Source of the DNA: Vannielia sp.
GTDB lineage: Bacteria; Pseudomonadota; Alphaproteobacteria; Rhodobacterales; Rhodobacteraceae
Assembly: GCF_029212645.1 (NCBI RefSeq)
Contig: NZ_JARGND010000024.1
Location: 1 to 44,166 of the forward strand
Length of the DNA: 44,166 nucleotides
Reading direction: 5' to 3'
Part shown: positions 34,593 to 42,556 of the stretch, in pieces
How the letters are laid out: each line of letters starts with the position of its first letter
Numbering within the stretch: position 1 is the stretch's first letter
The notes under the pieces: generated by a model
The model's input: the letters and a program-made list of their open reading frames with translations, nothing else
Databases searched by the model: none
Told to the model about the DNA's origin: nothing
Made by a program: the position numbers and the translations under genes

Positions 34593-35567
34593 TTACCGGC
34601 AGTAGGAGCCGGAGCGGTAGCGCGCGGTATCAAAGTGGAAATGATCACGGTGGAAGCGGTTGGCATTGGGGCCGAGCACCGTTCCAAACGGCCCGCAGGC
34701 CTGCTTGTGCATCTTCTTCAGCGCCGCTGACCACGCCTTTGATCCCCAGCCTTTGAGCACCGAAACATAAGTGCCATCCCTTAGCACAATGCCCGAAATA
34801 TCCACCGCGCGGCCTTTCGCATGTTCCGAAAGACGCCCGGTTTTCGCGTTGTTCCGGTTGCGGCAGGCGTAATGCGCCACAACCTTGATTTGCTTCACCC
34901 CGCCGCCCTTGGAGCCGATGGCAGGTTTGAGGCCCTTGCTGACCCAAGAGTTCAGCGCCTTGGCGGTTTGGCAATCAACCGTGGTCGTTTGGGTGAGCGT
35001 GATCCCCTGGATCGAGGTCACCTTCACCGGATTGGCGATGCCGCAGCCAGAGTTTGGCTTGCCGAATGTCTTGCCCGCAGTGCCTTTGATCGCGTTGATG
35101 CCGCAGACTGAGTCCTTTCGCCCGAACCTTACCTCAGTAAGCGTTGCCTGTTCCTTAACAAGACGCGCAATATAGCTGGGGCGCGCCTGTGCGCGCGGGG
35201 CGCCGGTGTTGAAAGCGATCGTGGTGGCGGTGAATTGCGGCAGCGCCGCCGGGGGCTTGGCGCGGGGGGTAAAGGCGGCCAACGTGGGCGCACCGAAGAC
35301 CGGCACGCGCGCGGCATCATCCGGGGTGACGGGCGCTTTGGGCTGCGCGGGGCGGGCCGGTGGCCGGGTTGGCGGCAGGTCGGGGCCACGCACAAGGCCA
35401 GTGGCGGTAAGCGGCGCAATGGTGCTGCCGCCGCTGCTGGAGATTACGGTTTTCTCTTTGGTATCAGGCGTTTCAACCGGGCGCGGCAGAGGCCGCAGCG
35501 AGGCATCCGGCCCTTTGGCGAGGGCTGGCGCGGCGGTGAGCAGCAGGACCAGCGCGGCGCGGATCAC
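34593..35567 (-). CDS. Extensin-family protein (Extensin_C domain)
   Basis: This 324-residue secreted protein has a signal peptide (about 1-18), a Pro/Ala-rich low-complexity region to about 130 and an Extensin_C domain (about 145-324). The domain has conserved cysteines, SEHAKGRAVDISG and NRFHRDHFHFD, the latter resembling the metal-binding histidine layout of DD-carboxypeptidase/MepA-like folds. Peptidoglycan hydrolysis is therefore plausible but unproven. It starts at GTG (35565-35567), overlapping the tyrC stop as GTGA, so it is translationally coupled to hisC-tyrC. Confidence 0.88.
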   Translation of the reverse strand: MIRAALVLLLTAAPALAKGPDASLRPLPRPVETPDTKEKTVISSSGGSTIAPLTATGLVRGPDLPPTRPPARPAQPKAPVTPDDAARVPVFGAPTLAAFTPRAKPPAALPQFTATTIAFNTGAPRAQARPSYIARLVKEQATLTEVRFGRKDSVCGINAIKGTAGKTFGKPNSGCGIANPVKVTSIQGITLTQTTTVDCQTAKALNSWVSKGLKPAIGSKGGGVKQIKVVAHYACRNRNNAKTGRLSEHAKGRAVDISGIVLRDGTYVSVLKGWGSKAWSAALKKMHKQACGPFGTVLGPNANRFHRDHFHFDTARYRSGSYCR

Positions 35568-36484
35568 TTTTTGCTCATCCGGCCAAAATTGGGCGCGTCG
35601 GTATCCTGCCCGGCCTCGATAATGCCGCGACGGATGGCGCGGGTGCGGGTGAAATAATCAAACAACTCGTCGCCATCGCCGGTGCGAATGGCGCGTTGGA
35701 GGGCGAAAAGCTCTTCGGTGAAGCGGCCCAGAATTTCGAGCGTGGCTTCCTTGTTATTAAGGAAAACATCGCGCCACATCGTTGGATCAGAGGCGGCGAT
35801 GCGGGTGAAATCGCGAAACCCGGCGGCGGAATACTTGATGACTTCGCTATCGGTAACGCGGCGCAGATCATCGGCCACGCCGACCATCGTATAGGCAATG
35901 AGGTGCGGGCAGTGGGAGGTGACCGCGAGCACCAGATCGTGGTGATCGGGCTCCATCTCATCAACATTTGCGCCGAGGCCTTCCCAGTAACTTCGCAGCT
36001 TTTCAGTTGCTTGGGGGTCAGCACCTTCAACCGGGGTGAGGATTGTCCACCGGTTGTCAAACAGCTCGGCAAAGCCCGACCGCGGGCCGGAATGCTCGGT
36101 CCCGGCGAGGGGGTGGCCGGGGATGAACTGGGCGTGGGGCGGCAGATGCGGGGCGATGGCGGCGATGACGGCCTTTTTGACCGAGCCGACATCAGAGACC
36201 GTGGCCCCCTCGGCCAAGTGCGGCGCGATCTCCTTGGCGACAGCTTCCATGGCCCCGACCGGCACGCAAAGGATGACCAGATCTGCGCCCTCAACGGCCT
36301 CGGCGGCGGTATCGACGATGCGATCACAGAGGCCGATTTCCTGAGCGATTTCACGGGTTTCAGCGGAGCGCGAAGTGCCGACAATCTCGCCCGCCAGGCC
36401 CGCGCGGCGGGTGGCGTGGGCCATGGAAGATGCGATGAGGCCAAGGCCGATCAGGGCAACGCGGTTGTAGATTTGGGTGCTCAT
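35564..36484 (-). CDS. tyrC: Prephenate/arogenate dehydrogenase
   Basis: This NAD(P)-dependent dehydrogenase of tyrosine biosynthesis converts prephenate or arogenate by oxidative decarboxylation. The 306-residue product has an N-terminal Rossmann domain (LIGLGLIASSMA, about 11-22; DVGSVK, about 98-103) and the active-site segment IPGHPLAGTEHSG with His124, followed by the helical dimerisation domain. No chorismate mutase or ACT domain is fused. The ATG at 36484 overlaps the hisC stop as ATGA. A longer in-frame form from 36565 would run inside hisC and is rejected. Confidence 0.93.
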   Translation of the reverse strand: MSTQIYNRVALIGLGLIASSMAHATRRAGLAGEIVGTSRSAETREIAQEIGLCDRIVDTAAEAVEGADLVILCVPVGAMEAVAKEIAPHLAEGATVSDVGSVKKAVIAAIAPHLPPHAQFIPGHPLAGTEHSGPRSGFAELFDNRWTILTPVEGADPQATEKLRSYWEGLGANVDEMEPDHHDLVLAVTSHCPHLIAYTMVGVADDLRRVTDSEVIKYSAAGFRDFTRIAASDPTMWRDVFLNNKEATLEILGRFTEELFALQRAIRTGDGDELFDYFTRTRAIRRGIIEAGQDTDAPNFGRMSKK

Positions 36485-37566
36485 GCTTGGGCCTCCTTGA
36501 AGGCGCGCAGGGCCTGGGTGACGCCTGCGCAAGAGGCCTCGTCGCCCACGGTGATGCGCAGGCAATCCGGTAGGCCGTATCCACCAACCTGGCGCAGGAT
36601 AAAGCCTTGTTTTCCAACGAAATTAAAGGCGGCTTCGGCTTCGGCCTCATCGGCGAAGCGGGCGAGGACGAAATTGGCGTTGGACGGATCGGAAGGGATA
36701 CCGATTGCGGCGAGATCTGCGGCGAGGCGGGCGCGCAGGCGCAGAGTGTCACGCAGGCATTGTTGCGTAAATTCAACGTCTTCCAGGGCGGCGATGGCCC
36801 CTTGGATCTGCATGTTGGACAGGTTGAACGGGCCACGGATGCGGTTGAGTACATCAATGATGTCTTGCGGGCCATAGCCCCAGCCAACGCGCAGCCCGCC
36901 GAGCCCGTAGAGCTTGGAAAAAGTGCGTGTCATCAACACGTTATCATGGGTTTCAACCATGGATGCGCCGCCGTCATAGCCATCGGCAAACTCGGCATAG
37001 GCCCCGTCGATCACCAGAAGGCAGCCAGCGGGCAATCCGGCGGCCAAACGGGACATTTCATTGCCGCCGATCATGGTGCCGGTGGGGTTGTTGGGGTTGG
37101 CGATGTAGACGATTTTTGTGTTGTCGTTACAGGCGCTTAGGATCGAGTCCACATCGGCCACGCGGTCCTTTTCAGCGGCCACAACCGGGGTGGCGCCGGC
37201 GGCTTTGGCGACGATGGGATAGACCGAAAACCCGTGCTCGGTATAGACGACCTCATCGCCCGGCGCGGCGTAGGCCTGAGCGATCAGGTGGAGGATTTCA
37301 TCGGAGCCGACGCCGCAGATCACCTGCGAGGCGGGCAGATCGTGGTGTTCGGCGATGGCGTCCCGCAATATCTGGTGGTCGGTGCCGGGGTAGCGGTGCA
37401 GCGAGGGCAGCGCGGCCTTGATCGCCTCAACCGCCTTGGGGCTGGCGCCCCAGGGGTTCTCGTTGGCCGATAGCTTGACCGGATTCTCCACCCCTTCAAA
37501 CGCGGATTTTCCGCTTTGATACAAGGCGATATCAAGAATGCCGGGTTGGGGTGTGGGGGCTGTCAT
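36481..37566 (-). CDS. hisC: Histidinol-phosphate/aromatic aminotransferase
   Basis: This PLP-dependent fold-type I aminotransferase has 361 residues. Landmarks are KLSANENPWG (about 31-40), IANPNNPTG (about 155-163), Asp187 in VIDGAYAEF and the PLP lysine Lys218 in TFSKLYGLGGLRVGWGYG. HisC-type enzymes transaminate histidinol phosphate, and many also act on prephenate or aromatic oxoacids. Placement directly upstream of tyrC with an ATGA overlap suggests a role in tyrosine or phenylalanine synthesis here, possibly in addition to histidine. GGAGATCAGT precedes the ATG at 37566. Confidence 0.93.
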   Translation of the reverse strand: MTAPTPQPGILDIALYQSGKSAFEGVENPVKLSANENPWGASPKAVEAIKAALPSLHRYPGTDHQILRDAIAEHHDLPASQVICGVGSDEILHLIAQAYAAPGDEVVYTEHGFSVYPIVAKAAGATPVVAAEKDRVADVDSILSACNDNTKIVYIANPNNPTGTMIGGNEMSRLAAGLPAGCLLVIDGAYAEFADGYDGGASMVETHDNVLMTRTFSKLYGLGGLRVGWGYGPQDIIDVLNRIRGPFNLSNMQIQGAIAALEDVEFTQQCLRDTLRLRARLAADLAAIGIPSDPSNANFVLARFADEAEAEAAFNFVGKQGFILRQVGGYGLPDCLRITVGDEASCAGVTQALRAFKEAQA

Positions 37567-37693
37567 ACTGATCTCCGTTCACGGGGTTCTAACGGGTACG
37601 GGGATTTCTGCAAGGCGGGGCGGGATTTTGGCCGTTAACCGCGAATTTGGAAGGGCCACACCCCATGCACACCCAATGCACAACCCATACATA

Positions 37694-37705
37694 TGCAAAT
37701 TTGCA
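37694..37705. promoter_or_regulatory. 12-bp perfect palindrome upstream of hisC
   Basis: TGCAAATTTGCA is a perfect palindrome in the 217-base hisC-hss gap, 128 bases upstream of the hisC start. It contains TTTGCAAA-like half sites. It could be an operator, but no second copy was noticed and the regulator is unknown. Confidence 0.25.
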
Positions 37706-37783
37706 AAACGACGACAGGTTAATGCGCCACGCACAGGGATTTACGCAAGGCAGGCCCGCAAGCCCACGAACCCGCCCGGCGGC

Positions 37784-39199
37784 TCAGGTGGCAAGCACGT
37801 TGCGGAAGGCCCAAGGCACGGTTTCATCGAGGCCTTCGGGGAAGTGCTCCCAGCGGTTTTGCAGCGGGGTCCAATCGGTGTAATGCGCCTCGACCGGGCC
37901 AAGGTAGGGGCGCTGGACCTCAAGGCAGCGGGCGTGGTCCATCTCGTCGGTCTCGACGATCCCGGCATTGGGGTTATCGAGCGCCCAGACCATGCCCGCG
38001 AGCACCGCAGAGGTGACCTGAAGGCCGGTGGCGTTTTGGTAAGGCGCCAGATCGCGGGTTTCATCGTTGGAGAGGCGCGAGCCGAACCAGAGCGCGTTTT
38101 TCTCGTGGCCGTAGAGCAGGACGCCAAGCTCATCGACCCCTTCAACGATCTCGTCTTCGGTGAGGATGTGATGGGTGGCCTGCTGCTCGCCGGAGCCGAA
38201 CATCTCGTGCAGGGACAGCACCGCGTCATCCGCCGGGTGATAGGCGTAGTGGCAGGTTGGGCGATACTCAGGCTCGGCCCCCTGCCCCACGGTGAAATAG
38301 TCGGCAATCGAGATCGCCTCGTTATGGGTGACGAGGAAGCCAAACTGCGGCCCCGGCGTGGGGCACCATGTGTGCACGCGGGTGACGGCACCGGGGCGAT
38401 CGAGCCAGATACCAGCCTGGCAGCCGGTTTCGTGGCGGTGGCCGTTGGGCGGGAACCACGGCTCATGGGTGCCCCAGCCAAGCTCGGCCGGTTGGAACCC
38501 TTCAGAGATGAACCCTTCAACCGACCATGTGTTGACGAAGGTGCCGCGCGGGCGGGGCTTGAGGCGGGCCTGGGTATCACGCTCGGCAATGTGGACGCCC
38601 TGCACCCCGAGCGATTGCATGAGCCGCGCCCAGCCTTCGCGGCTGGTGGGGGCGGTGGCCTCATGTCCGGTGTCGCGGGCCAGGGTGAGCAGCGCCTCCT
38701 TGACGAACCATGAAACCATGCCGGGATTGGCGCCGCAGCAGTTGACCGCCGTTGTGCCGCCCGGATTGGCCGCCGCCTCATCACGGACCGCCTGTCGCAG
38801 CGCGTAATTGGTGCGCTCGGCGTTGTTTTGGGTGTTGAAATAGAAGCCCTCCCAAGGCTCGGCCACGGTATCAATATAAAGCACGCCCATTTTGCGGCAG
38901 TGCTTGAGGAGATCGAGTGAGGAGGTATCGACGCTGAGGTTGACGCAAAAGCCTTTGCCCTCGGGGAAGAGGGCGGAGAGGGTTTGCTGGTAGTTCGCGG
39001 GGGTGAGCGCGGTGTCGATGAAGCGGATGCCATGCTCCCGCAGGAAGCCGTGCTGGCGGGCATCAGGCTCGATCACCAGAAACTGGCTTGGATCATACTC
39101 GAAATGGCGCTCGATCAGCGGCCATGTGCCTTTGCCGATGGAGCCAAAGCCGATCATCACGATGGGGCCGTCGATGCGGTGGTAGACGGGGTAGGTCAT
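37784..39199 (-). CDS. hss: Homospermidine synthase
   Basis: This enzyme makes sym-homospermidine from putrescine (or spermidine plus putrescine) using NAD+ as a cycling cofactor. The 471-residue length is typical. The N-terminus has the Rossmann motif VMIGFGSIGKGTWPLI (about 14-29). Conserved stretches include VNLSVDTSSLDLL, YIDTVAEPWEG, NCCGANPGMVSWFVKEAL and CPTPGPQFGFLVTHNEAISI. GGAGCC lies upstream of the ATG at 39199. It appears monocistronic, with rpsD 220 bases upstream on the same strand beyond a terminator. Homospermidine is a common polyamine in alphaproteobacteria. Confidence 0.95.
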   Translation of the reverse strand: MTYPVYHRIDGPIVMIGFGSIGKGTWPLIERHFEYDPSQFLVIEPDARQHGFLREHGIRFIDTALTPANYQQTLSALFPEGKGFCVNLSVDTSSLDLLKHCRKMGVLYIDTVAEPWEGFYFNTQNNAERTNYALRQAVRDEAAANPGGTTAVNCCGANPGMVSWFVKEALLTLARDTGHEATAPTSREGWARLMQSLGVQGVHIAERDTQARLKPRPRGTFVNTWSVEGFISEGFQPAELGWGTHEPWFPPNGHRHETGCQAGIWLDRPGAVTRVHTWCPTPGPQFGFLVTHNEAISIADYFTVGQGAEPEYRPTCHYAYHPADDAVLSLHEMFGSGEQQATHHILTEDEIVEGVDELGVLLYGHEKNALWFGSRLSNDETRDLAPYQNATGLQVTSAVLAGMVWALDNPNAGIVETDEMDHARCLEVQRPYLGPVEAHYTDWTPLQNRWEHFPEGLDETVPWAFRNVLAT

Positions 39200-39348
39200 G
39201 GGGGAGGCTCCTGCGCGATGTTACCGGGCGAGGGTAGCCTGTGTTGCGCGATTGTCCAAGGCGGGGCGCGCGGAATGGGCGCTGAAATGGCCTTGCACCG
39301 GGGCCTTTTGATGGGGTTGGGGTGTTTTGCCATGGGGCAGAAACAAAG

Positions 39349-39378
39349 AGGGCCGCGCCAGTTGCCCGGCGCGGCCCT
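39349..39378 (-). terminator. Rho-independent terminator of rpsD
   Basis: A perfect 11-bp GC stem, AGGGCCGCGCC (39349-39359) / GGCGCGGCCCT (39368-39378), with an 8-base loop lies about 40 bases beyond the rpsD stop. Read leftward it is followed by CTTTGTTTC, a T-rich tail. Confidence 0.75.
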
Positions 39379-39392
39379 TTAAAAATGTCCGT

Positions 39393-39413
39393 AGGGTGGG
39401 TGCAACCCACCCT
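39393..39413. repeat. 9-bp hairpin repeat (AGGGTGGGT/ACCCACCCT) after rpsD
   Basis: Arms 39393-39401 and 39405-39413 are perfectly paired around a GCA loop, immediately after the rpsD stop. From memory, GTAGGGTGGGTGCAACCCACC-like palindromes are widespread in proteobacterial intergenic DNA, so this is probably a dispersed palindrome and not specific to rpsD. Confidence 0.5.
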
Positions 39414-39419
39414 GAGCCC

Positions 39420-40040
39420 TTAGTTCTGGGCGTAGAATTCGATGACGAGGTTGGGTTCCATCTGCACCGCGTAGGGCACGTCCGAAAGGCCGGGGGTGCG
39501 CACGAAGGTGGCGCTCATCTTGGAGTGGTCGGCCTCGATATACTCGGGCACGTCGCGCTCGGGCAGTTGGGTGGCTTCAAGCAGCACGGCCATCTGGCGC
39601 GACTTTTCACGAACCTGGATCACATCACCCTCTTTCACGCGGTAGGAGGGGATGTTGACGCGCTTGCCGTTCACGGTGACGTGGCCGTGGTTTACGAACT
39701 GGCGGGCGGCAAAGACGGTGGCCACGAACTTGGCGCGGTAGACGACCGCATCAAGGCGGCGCTCCAGCAGGCCGATCAGCTGCTCGCCGGTATCACCACG
39801 CAGGCGTTCGGCTTCGGAGAAGATTCGGCGGAATTGCTTTTCGGTCAGGTCGCCGTAGTGGCCCTTCAGCTTTTGCTTGGCGCGCAGCTGGAGGCCGAAG
39901 TCGGACAGTTTGCCCTTGCGGCGCTGACCGTGCTGGCCGGGGCCATATTCACGACGGTTGACGGGGGATTTGGGGCGGCCCCAAATGTTTTCGCCCATGC
40001 GGCGATCGAGTTTGTACTTGGCAGACGTGCGTTTGGTCAC
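39420..40040 (-). CDS. rpsD: 30S ribosomal protein S4
   Basis: This primary 16S rRNA-binding protein of the small subunit is also involved in decoding fidelity. The 206-residue product begins [20 protein letters not shown] and has the S4 RNA-binding domain at about 95-160 ([38 protein letters not shown]). No zinc-binding cysteine set is present. The start is GTG at 40038-40040, with AAGGAGA upstream; an ATG-only reading would extend to 40202 with 54 residues of non-S4 sequence and is wrong. It stands alone, outside the alpha operon (rpsM-rpsK-rpoA), as is usual in alphaproteobacteria. Confidence 0.98.
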   Translation of the reverse strand: MTKRTSAKYKLDRRMGENIWGRPKSPVNRREYGPGQHGQRRKGKLSDFGLQLRAKQKLKGHYGDLTEKQFRRIFSEAERLRGDTGEQLIGLLERRLDAVVYRAKFVATVFAARQFVNHGHVTVNGKRVNIPSYRVKEGDVIQVREKSRQMAVLLEATQLPERDVPEYIEADHSKMSATFVRTPGLSDVPYAVQMEPNLVIEFYAQN

Positions 40041-40077
40041 GGCTGATCTCCTTCTCACTTTGCTTCCACGGCTTGGT

Positions 40078-40102
40078 CCGAAAACCGGTTCCCACTTTTC
40101 GG
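40078..40102. repeat. Dispersed palindromic repeat, copy 2
   Basis: Arms CCGAAAA (40078-40084) and TTTTCGG (40096-40102) flank CCGGTTCCCAC (40085-40095), the reverse complement of the core in the copy at 2-28. It lies in the rpsD leader, about 40 bases upstream of its GTG start, so it may be transcribed as a leader hairpin. Confidence 0.6.
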
Positions 40103-40246
40103 GCCGTGGACAGGAAGGGCGTTGTCCTCTCCCCGGATCTTGCCGGAGCGACAGGGCATCCCCTTGCGGGGGCCGCCAACACCAATGAAGACACCGGGGC
40201 ATGAACCCCGGCGAATGGGCGGCTTATACAGCCCTGCCCTGCCCTG

Positions 40247-41389
40247 TCAAGCGGCGAGCGGGCCGCTTGTGTTGAGGCCGTGTTTGAGGATGGCCGCTTC
40301 GGCCCCGGTGAGGCCGCGCCGGGCGGGTTGGCCATAGCCATCGGGGCGGGTATCGACGCCGGGCATCATACCTATCAGGCGGGCGCGATCACCGGGATCG
40401 AGGGTGCCCATATCGGCCTCGGAGGGGTGGAAGCTTTCGGTCGCCACGCCGTTGGCAAAGAGGATCTGGTGGCGCTCCAGCAGCAGGTGCACATAGGTTG
40501 CCTCCAGCAGTTGGGTATCGATCCGGATGCCGGGAAGCCCCTCAAGGTCACGGGCGCGGACCAGCACTTCGGCCTCATTGAACAGGGCGCGCGCGGCCGC
40601 GCCGCGGATGATCATCCGGTGATTGGGCGAAACCAGCAGGTCTCCCTCGGGCACGTCTGGCCCCAGAACGCCCGCGGCAAGGCGGATCGGGCGGAGCTTT
40701 GGCAGGGCAAAGAAGCGGGCGCCTGTCATCCGGCGCGCACCGCGCCATGTGATCGGCTGGGCGCCGTCATCGGCGGTGGTCACAAGGTCACCGGCACGCA
40801 GGCTTTCAACCGCGCGGGGGCCATCGGGGGTGGCGATCCGGGTGCCAGCGGTGAAGCAGATCACCCCGCCCTGCGGCGTTTCACCAAACGGGAGGTGCCC
40901 GGCGGCAAAGCTTGCGGCGCGGCTCACCCACAGATCACGCCCCTCGGGCGGCACCTCGCCGACAAACATCAACAGCACCGGCGCATCGGGCGCGGTTTCA
41001 ACCCAGGTGCCCATCCAGGCGCGTGTGCCATCGGTCACGGCGAAGCTTTGTTCCACCATCAGCCCATCTTTGGCCAGTGCTTCGTTGCGGGCCTCTTGCC
41101 GAAGCACCTGGCGCTGCGCCTCTTGCGGAGAAGCGGCCATCTCGGCCAGGGCGGCGCGTTGGTTGACGATCAAGCGGCGCACCTTGCGTGCCGCGCGTTT
41201 GTGGAGGTCTGCCACACCCTCAGCCTCTGCGAGCGTTGCGATCTCATTGGGCCCATCGACCCGAAGAGAGCGCCCGCTCCAGCGCCAGGTCGCGCCCGGA
41301 AGCAGGCTTTTTACCGGTGCTCCGGCGTGCCCATCTGTTTCCGTCTGCGACCAGGGGATGACAAACGTGCCGAGAAAGCCCGTTTTCAT
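40247..41389 (-). CDS. Hint-domain (Hedgehog/intein-like) protein
   Basis: This 380-residue protein has a Hint_2-type domain of the kind abundant in Rhodobacterales. The N-terminal ~175 residues form an unassigned region with a long charged helix (about 55-110). The Hint domain begins at Cys178 (VICFTAGTRIATPDG), continues through GDLVTTADDG and the block-B-like VSPNHRMII (His257), and reaches LLLERHQILFANGVATESFHPS (His301, His307). The terminal His-Asn plus Cys/Ser/Thr needed for intein splicing is replaced by an ATESF sequence, so splicing is unlikely; N-terminal thioester cleavage remains possible. No signal peptide is evident. The family function is unknown. Confidence 0.85.
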   Translation of the reverse strand: MKTGFLGTFVIPWSQTETDGHAGAPVKSLLPGATWRWSGRSLRVDGPNEIATLAEAEGVADLHKRAARKVRRLIVNQRAALAEMAASPQEAQRQVLRQEARNEALAKDGLMVEQSFAVTDGTRAWMGTWVETAPDAPVLLMFVGEVPPEGRDLWVSRAASFAAGHLPFGETPQGGVICFTAGTRIATPDGPRAVESLRAGDLVTTADDGAQPITWRGARRMTGARFFALPKLRPIRLAAGVLGPDVPEGDLLVSPNHRMIIRGAAARALFNEAEVLVRARDLEGLPGIRIDTQLLEATYVHLLLERHQILFANGVATESFHPSEADMGTLDPGDRARLIGMMPGVDTRPDGYGQPARRGLTGAEAAILKHGLNTSGPLAA

Positions 41390-41495
41390 TGCCTGTATGC
41401 CTGCCGTTTCGTGTTTTTATCGTTTTATTGCCAAAACGTTAACACGACGCGAATCACCGGACCAAGAAAAAACTGCGGCAGGGCGCGCAATACAA

Positions 41496-42410
41496 TCAGA
41501 AGAAGAGGCGAAGCTGGAGTGCGCCGACAAGCTGGCCTTCGGGCTGGGCCTCGAACTCTTCGGTGAGCCATGTGAGGCCGTAGTAGGCACCGTAGCGATC
41601 CCCCTGGTAGTTCACCCCGGCGCGCAAGCGGCTGCGGGTGTCTTTCACCGCATAGCCCATATCCTCGGGCAGAAACTCGGACGACCAGACGCGGGCGATA
41701 TCGCCGCCGAGCACGAAGGAGAAGCCACGGTCGCTGCGAGAGCGGATCACCTGGTAGAGGTGGCCGGTGGTGGCATCACGGGTGAGCAGGGCCCCCTGCC
41801 CGAAGCTGCCCAGGGTCAGATCGGCACCGATGCGGGCAAAGCTTTCGACCCCGGCCTGCACCTCGGCAAAGGGGCGCAGGCGGGCCCGGCCAATGGTGAA
41901 ATCACGCGAAAGCTCCCCCGAGAGCGTGGGGTAGACCGCATCGGAAAGCTGATCGTCGAGGATTTTGGTTTCGCTCAGCCCTAAGGTGGTGTGCAGGGCG
42001 TTTTGAAACTCTCCCATGCCGGTTTGAGGCCCGACGAACACCAGATCAAACCCGGTGCGAAGCTGCGCCTGCCCCAGCATCGAGTGGCTGTGCACGCCAA
42101 AGCTGACGGTGCCCGCGAAGGGGCGGTCGCTGGCGGAGGGCGATTGCAAGCTGGCAGGGGCGATGATTTCGGAGCGGATGCGAAACTCCAGCATCTCGCC
42201 CCAGCGGTCTGTCAGTTCATCAAGGTGGTTTGATGGACCATAGGCGATGGAGACGGTATAGGCCCCGGTGCGCCAACGGTCATAGCCATCCCCCAGCACG
42301 TCATTGGTGAAAAAGCGGCCCCAATCGAGCAGATCACGCTCGGTTGCGGCGGCGGGGGCGGCAGATATAAACCCGGCGGCAAGCGCCAGAGCGAGGGCAG
42401 CAAATTTCAT
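41496..42410 (-). CDS. LpxR-family outer-membrane lipid A deacylase (DUF2219)
   Basis: This predicted outer-membrane beta-barrel enzyme would remove the 3'-linked acyloxyacyl chains of lipid A. The 304-residue product has a signal peptide (about 1-22, ending PAAA), amphipathic strands throughout and a C-terminal Phe (LQLRLFF). Residues matching the LpxR active site are present: Asn36-Asp37 in FFTNDVLGDGYDRW near the mature N-terminus and His140 in GEFQNALHTTLG. The ATG at 42410 begins the signal peptide. The gene is divergent from the CoA-transferase gene and 106 bases upstream of the Hint gene on the same strand. Catalysis is inferred from motif conservation. Confidence 0.85.
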   Translation of the reverse strand: MKFAALALALAAGFISAAPAAATERDLLDWGRFFTNDVLGDGYDRWRTGAYTVSIAYGPSNHLDELTDRWGEMLEFRIRSEIIAPASLQSPSASDRPFAGTVSFGVHSHSMLGQAQLRTGFDLVFVGPQTGMGEFQNALHTTLGLSETKILDDQLSDAVYPTLSGELSRDFTIGRARLRPFAEVQAGVESFARIGADLTLGSFGQGALLTRDATTGHLYQVIRSRSDRGFSFVLGGDIARVWSSEFLPEDMGYAVKDTRSRLRAGVNYQGDRYGAYYGLTWLTEEFEAQPEGQLVGALQLRLFF

Positions 42411-42556
42411 GGCGCGTTACCGGTAAGTCCTGTTGCGCCATGGCATAGGCCGGGTTGGGTGAGTCGCCCAAGGGGTTGGAGGCGCGCGAAGAGGAAACGC
42501 AGTGTTTCCGCAACAGGCGCAGGCGGGCACGCTGGCGCAAAACAAGGGAGGTGCGG

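Noticed and set aside
36485-36565. N-terminal extension of TyrC
   Set aside because: It would lie inside hisC; the ATG overlapping the hisC stop starts right at the Rossmann domain.
39420-40202. Long form of S4 with 54 extra N-terminal residues
   Set aside because: S4 homology begins exactly at the GTG at 40040, which has a good ribosome site; the extension is ribosomal leader DNA containing a palindromic repeat.
41390-41495. CtrA-type TTAA-N7-TTAA site upstream of the Hint gene
   Set aside because: Only one half-site-like GTTAAC is present; the second half at the required spacing is missing.
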